The position numbers and the translations under genes are program-made. This document shows positions 60,482 to 64,000 of a stretch of 64,000 nucleotides of DNA, one piece after another. The notes beneath the pieces were generated by a model. That model was given only the letters and a program-made list of their open reading frames with translations, was not told the DNA's origin and did no database searches. This DNA comes from CAZGXM01 sp964529795 (GTDB lineage Bacteria > Bacillota > JADQBR01). Position 1 is the stretch's first letter, and each line of letters opens with the position of its first letter. The DNA lies in the NCBI GenBank assembly GCA_964529795.1, contig CAZGXM010000005.1, positions 12,602 to 76,601 of the forward strand, read 5' to 3'.

Positions 60482-61485
60482 TGGGTATCTATCAAAAATT
60501 GTACCAATACCTGAAAGAAAACAAGCCAGTGGTCTTGGTAAGTAAGGGCAATAATCAAACACTTGAACACCAGTTGTTTTTTCCCGAAGACAGCGATTTG
60601 CCTGAAATAGCCCTGTCAGCTCTGAAAAAAAAGAGACTCCTTTGGAAGCACAGTCCCTCAGGAGAATGGGAAAAAGCCGAGAGTTTTTACCCTCCGGTAA
60701 GATTATACCTGGTAGGCGGGGGGCATATTTCTAAAGCTTTAGCTGCATTGGCCAGCCTCATAAGTTTACCTTTTATAGTGATAGACGACCGGCCGGATTT
60801 TGCCAACGAACATCGCTTCCCCCTGGCGGAGGAAATTATCTGTGATGATTTTATTAAAGGTCTCTCAAGCATGGACCTGAACCCCAGCAGTTTTGTGGTT
60901 GTGGCAACCCGCGGTCACCGCCACGACCAAGACTGTCTACAACTTCTGATGAAAAAAAGTCTGGCATATATCGGTATGGTAAGCAGCAGAAGAAGAGCCC
61001 GGACCATGAAAGAAATTCTTCAAAGCCAGGGGCTACCCGAAGAGCGCGTGGCAAGCCTCCACGCACCTATTGGCATAGATATTAAAGCAAAAACACCGGC
61101 GGAAATAGCGGTCAGTATTATTGCTGAGATAATCAAACATAAGAAATCACTTTTTCCTACAGAAGAAGCTGACAAAGTTGTGCTGGAGCAGGCCCAATTA
61201 CTGGAAGCCGCTGGACAAAAAGCTGTCATGGCTACCATTGTAGAAACCAAAGGGTCATCGCCCCGGAAAGCGGGAGCACGAATGCTTATATTCCCTGAAG
61301 GGAGAATAATCGGCACTATTGGCGGTGGCTGTGGAGAGGCAGAAGTAAAAAGGGAAGCTTTAAATATTTTTGACACCGGCCGTCCTGCCGTGTACCATCT
61401 TGATTTAACAGCTGACATGGCTGCAGAGGAAGGTATGGCCTGCGGCGGCACCATGCAGGTACTACTAGAACCATTGGGGGTGTGA
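60481..61485 (+). CDS. xdhC: XdhC-family molybdenum hydroxylase maturation factor
   Basis: 334 residues with both XdhC domains: the Rossmann domain (LVGGGHISKALAALA near residue 78, VVVATRGHRHDQDC, GMVSSRRRA) and then the XdhC/CoxI segment (MATIVETKGSSPRKAGARML, GTIGGGCGEAEV) at the C-terminus. Such proteins bind the molybdenum cofactor, assist its sulphuration and insert it into xanthine dehydrogenase-type enzymes. ATG overlaps the yqeB stop. Confidence 0.9.
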   Translation: MGIYQKLYQYLKENKPVVLVSKGNNQTLEHQLFFPEDSDLPEIALSALKKKRLLWKHSPSGEWEKAESFYPPVRLYLVGGGHISKALAALASLISLPFIVIDDRPDFANEHRFPLAEEIICDDFIKGLSSMDLNPSSFVVVATRGHRHDQDCLQLLMKKSLAYIGMVSSRRRARTMKEILQSQGLPEERVASLHAPIGIDIKAKTPAEIAVSIIAEIIKHKKSLFPTEEADKVVLEQAQLLEAAGQKAVMATIVETKGSSPRKAGARMLIFPEGRIIGTIGGGCGEAEVKREALNIFDTGRPAVYHLDLTADMAAEEGMACGGTMQVLLEPLGV

Positions 61486-61489
61486 GACC

Positions 61490-62512
61490 ATGAAAAAAGT
61501 AAAAACCGAAGAAGCTGTGGGAATGATCCTTTGCCACGACCTTACGCAGATTATTCCCGGAAAATTCAAAGGAGTTGCCTTTAAAAAAGGACACATTATC
61601 CAAAAGGACGATATTTCCAAACTGCTGGAAATGGGTAAAGATCACGTCTACGTTTGGGAAAATGAAGCAGGCCTTCTGCATGAAGATGAAGCAGGAAAAA
61701 GACTGGCCCAAGCTTTAAATAAGGGCGGTTTTGATGAATGCGGGCCAAAAGAAGGTAAAGTAGACCTTTTGGCAAAAACGGATGGCCTGCTCAGAATAAA
61801 TCAAGATGTCCTCACACGCATAAATATGCTGGGGGAAGTGGTTATTTCCACTCTTCCCGATTACAGTCATGTCAGTCAAGGGGAAAAAGTTGCTGGCATG
61901 AGAGTAATACCCCTGGCAGTTAAGGAAGAAAAAATTCACTTGGCGGAAAATATCGCCGCGGCTGCTCCATGGACTCTAGAAGTTAAGCCGTTTCAAATTA
62001 AAAAAGCAGGGATGATCGTTACAGGCAATGAAGTCTACTACGGGCGAATTGAAGATAAGTTTGGCCCCAAAGTACAGGCAAAACTTGAAAAGTTGGGAGT
62101 GGAACTGGCAGCAAAGGCCTGCTTGCCGGATTCTGCAGAAAAAATTTCCACTGAGATCCTCAAGCAGGCTGAAAGAGGCCTTAATCTTATCCTTATCAGT
62201 GGCGGTATGTCCGTTGACCCTGACGATGTAACACCCACAGCAATCAGGGCAACAGGAGCAAAAGTAATAACATATGGCACACCTATATTCCCCGGTGCCA
62301 TGTTTATGCTGGCTTACCTTAATGACGTACCTGTTTTAGGGTTGCCGGGATGCGTAATGCATTCACCGGCTACGGTTTTTGATAAATTTTTGCCGAGGAT
62401 ATTGGCTGGTGAAAGTATCAGCTTTGAACAAATTGCCGCCTCGGGAGTCGGTGGGCTGTGCCGCGATTGTGATAGCTGTCATTTTCCTAACTGCAGTTTT
62501 GGTACCATTTAG
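61490..62512 (+). CDS. MoeA/MogA-like molybdopterin-binding protein
   Basis: 340 residues. The molybdopterin-binding MoaB/MogA fold spans ~165-300, with IVTGNEVYYGR, ISGGMSVDPDDVTPTAI and GTPIFPGAMFMLAY, LPGCVMHSPATVFD. The N-terminal 150 residues resemble an AIR/MoeA-domain extension. The C-terminus has CRDCDSCHFPNC, a likely metal site. It starts four bases after xdhC. Its stop codon is inside the second copy of the 115-bp element. Probably the cofactor handling protein of the selenium-dependent hydroxylase system. Confidence 0.87.
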   Translation: MKKVKTEEAVGMILCHDLTQIIPGKFKGVAFKKGHIIQKDDISKLLEMGKDHVYVWENEAGLLHEDEAGKRLAQALNKGGFDECGPKEGKVDLLAKTDGLLRINQDVLTRINMLGEVVISTLPDYSHVSQGEKVAGMRVIPLAVKEEKIHLAENIAAAAPWTLEVKPFQIKKAGMIVTGNEVYYGRIEDKFGPKVQAKLEKLGVELAAKACLPDSAEKISTEILKQAERGLNLILISGGMSVDPDDVTPTAIRATGAKVITYGTPIFPGAMFMLAYLNDVPVLGLPGCVMHSPATVFDKFLPRILAGESISFEQIAASGVGGLCRDCDSCHFPNCSFGTI

Positions 62513-62623
62513 TCCCTTAATCGGAAAATTCTTGCCAAAACGGAAAGAATATTTAACAAGTGAAAGCCTTTATGCATGCTAATTCAGGGATGACAACTTT
62601 GGCTCCGGCTTGTCCGGGTTAGG
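62509..62623 (+). repeat. 115-bp element, copy 2, leader of yqeC-mocA
   Basis: Second copy of the element at 59354-59468. It starts at the stop codon of the previous gene and ends with GGGTTAGG, whose AGG belongs to the ribosome site (AGGAGAA) of the yqeC-mocA fusion. So it lies exactly where a translation-controlling riboswitch would sit. Confidence 0.85.
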
Positions 62624-62632
62624 AGAATTTTT

Positions 62633-63967
62633 ATGCAGTATTTAAAAGATGCCTTGGGAATAAAGCAGGGAGAAGTAATTTCTCTGGCGGGAGGCGGCGG
62701 GAAGACCACGGCCATGTTCACCTTGGCAGCAGAATTAGCCCGGGAAAAGGTATTGGTAACAACCACCACGAAAATTAATTTCCCGTCCGAATGCCCGGTA
62801 ACCTTGGCTGCTTCATTGGAAGATGCTGTTAGACAGTCAGAAAAACATCACAAAGGTATTATGGTCCTGGGGAGACGCCGGGTAGGTGAAAAGTTGCACG
62901 GTATTCCACCACAGTGGGTTGATGTGCTGAAAAAATATTTTCCCTTCATACTAGTAGAGGCTGACGGTGCTGCCCGTAGACCCTTAAAGGGATACGCAGA
63001 ATATGAACCGGTTATCCCTTCTTCTGCTACGCTTGTCACTGCAGTTGCAGGAATGTCTGTAGTGGGGAAACCGCTTAATGACCAGTTTGTACACCGCTCC
63101 CAACTGGTAACAGCATCCACCGGCTTTCCCGGGGAAAGTGAAGTGACCACCTGGTTGCTTGCAAACATACAGAAAGAACTGGTGGGACGTATCAGGCAGC
63201 AGGCACCATATGCCAGGAGAATACTCCTCCTCAACCAGCTGGGAAAAAAGGATATTGATAAATACCGCCGGTTAGGTGAATACCTGGCGGAATCATGTTA
63301 TGATGTCGTGCTGGCAGGCAGCCTGCTTCCTTCAGTCCATTTAGAGAGAATAACTAAAGGAGCACGTCTGCCGGTAGCAGGGATCATCCTGGCGGCAGGA
63401 AGCTCTACCCGGATGGGTGATAGAAATAAGCTGCTTTTACCCTGGAAGAATAAAACCATAATCCGGCATGTGGCCGAAGGTACTATCCAAGCAGTCGGAG
63501 AAAAGACTATTGTTGTATTGGGGCATGAACATGAGCTTGTAAGACAAGAACTGGCGGGTCTCCCCGTTACATTTGTGATGAACGAAAACTACAAACAAGG
63601 ACAGTCAGGGAGTTTGAGAAAAGGGCTTGAAGCTGTAAATGGACATTATGCCGGGGCCATGTTTGTCCTTGGCGATCAACCTTCCATCCCTCCTCAACTT
63701 TTCTCGGGACTGCTGACTGCATTCCAACTGGAGGCCCCTCCCGCAGTATACCCGCTTTATAACGGCCGGCGGGGTAATCCTGTAATATTTCACAAAGATT
63801 TGTTCCCTAATTTGAAAACCATTACCGGGGACAGGGGCGGAAGACAGGTATTAAATGAATTGGGAAACAAGGCGTTGGCAGTACCAACCGTATTTAAGCA
63901 GGTAGTTCAGGATATAGATACATACTCCGATTGGACACATTTAACTGGGGAAGAAATCTCGAGGTGA
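62633..63967 (+). CDS. Fusion of YqeC (selenium cofactor biosynthesis) and MocA-type nucleotidyltransferase
   Basis: 444 residues. Residues 1-~235 are YqeC-like: P-loop SLAGGGGKTTAMFTLA, TTTTKI, LVEADGAARRPLKG. Residues ~245-444 are a MobA/MocA nucleotidyltransferase: AGIILAAGSSTRMGDRNKLLLPW, a central VVLGHEHELV, and FVLGDQPSIPP for the metal. MocA adds CMP to molybdopterin; YqeC is linked to the selenium-containing form of the cofactor. The two are usually separate genes, so this one makes cofactor modification a single-chain process. AGGAG precedes the ATG. Confidence 0.9.
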   Translation: MQYLKDALGIKQGEVISLAGGGGKTTAMFTLAAELAREKVLVTTTTKINFPSECPVTLAASLEDAVRQSEKHHKGIMVLGRRRVGEKLHGIPPQWVDVLKKYFPFILVEADGAARRPLKGYAEYEPVIPSSATLVTAVAGMSVVGKPLNDQFVHRSQLVTASTGFPGESEVTTWLLANIQKELVGRIRQQAPYARRILLLNQLGKKDIDKYRRLGEYLAESCYDVVLAGSLLPSVHLERITKGARLPVAGIILAAGSSTRMGDRNKLLLPWKNKTIIRHVAEGTIQAVGEKTIVVLGHEHELVRQELAGLPVTFVMNENYKQGQSGSLRKGLEAVNGHYAGAMFVLGDQPSIPPQLFSGLLTAFQLEAPPAVYPLYNGRRGNPVIFHKDLFPNLKTITGDRGGRQVLNELGNKALAVPTVFKQVVQDIDTYSDWTHLTGEEISR

Positions 63968-63971
63968 TCAC

Positions 63972-64000
63972 ATGACAAAGGTTGGTGGCAGCAGAAAGTA
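63972..64000 (+). CDS. Start of a further gene, possibly a molybdenum hydroxylase subunit
   Basis: ATG at 63972 after GAGGTGATC begins MTKVGGSRK and runs off the window. The position after yqeB-xdhC-mocA and the MxxVGxSxxR-like opening suggest the molybdopterin-binding subunit of a xanthine dehydrogenase-type enzyme. Nine residues are too few to be sure. Confidence 0.4.

Overview
The window looks like chromosomal DNA of an anaerobic Gram-positive bacterium of the Clostridia, most like the Peptococcaceae/Desulfotomaculum group. The signs are strong AGGAGG-type ribosome binding sites, several sigma-54 activators, Na+-coupled transport and decarboxylation, a UbiA/UbiD/UbiX set typical of futalosine-type menaquinone synthesis, and exported multiheme c-type cytochromes. 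Almost everything up to about 59 kb is on the minus strand; the molybdenum-cofactor block from 59.6 kb to the end is on the plus strand. No rRNA, tRNA or CRISPR array was seen.

Layout. (1) 1-5.5 kb: a class III CoA-transferase, an HMG-CoA-lyase-type enzyme, a sodium:solute symporter with a small partner, a sigma-54 promoter with repeated upstream half-sites, and a PrpR-type sigma-54 activator. This reads as uptake, CoA activation and cleavage of a small acid. (2) 5.6-18.5 kb: a peptide-type ABC transporter (DppABCDF), an opine-dehydrogenase-type enzyme, a 1235-residue fusion of a B12-binding domain, a mutase-like middle and a MutL-type ATPase, a class I amidase, and a GntR/HutC regulator. Four copies of one operator (core TGGTNNTNACCA on the minus strand) tie these into one regulon. 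(3) 18.6-28.6 kb: PanF, YhdT, PanE, PanB, a beta-alanine-type aminotransferase, a (methyl)malonate-semialdehyde dehydrogenase, an M20 hydrolase, a nitrilase homologue whose catalytic Cys is Asp, and a HutP paralogue. I read it as a pantothenate degradation cluster. Three of its leaders carry the same 16-nt GAGTANNTGAGNNNAG box against or inside a terminator hairpin, so HutP-type antitermination is likely.

(4) 28.6-36.7 kb: a truncated transposase, NptA-type phosphate transporter and PhoU, a 39% glutamine protein, menaquinone genes ubiX-ubiA-ubiD with a degenerate polyprenyl synthase, and SAM decarboxylase. (5) 36.7-51.9 kb: a membrane AlkP-fold protein, a glycosyltransferase, an octaheme lipoprotein and a dodecaheme secreted cytochrome sharing one module, a putrescine-type aminotransferase between them, and two tandem paralogous NarX/NarL-type two-component systems. 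(6) 51.9-59.0 kb: a glutaryl-CoA/glutaconyl-CoA operon with a Na+-pumping decarboxylase (including a 53-residue subunit that is easily missed) and an adjacent CBS-PAS-PAS sigma-54 activator. (7) 59.0-64.0 kb: a sigma-54 promoter and yqeB-xdhC-moeA-like-yqeC/mocA, which mature selenium-dependent molybdenum hydroxylases, leading into a probable hydroxylase gene cut by the window edge. A 115-bp element occurs twice here, before and inside this operon.

The strongest candidates for something undescribed are the HutP-like protein with three matching antiterminator boxes in a pantothenate-catabolism cluster, the one-chain mutase/reactivase regulon, and the repeated element of the molybdenum operon.
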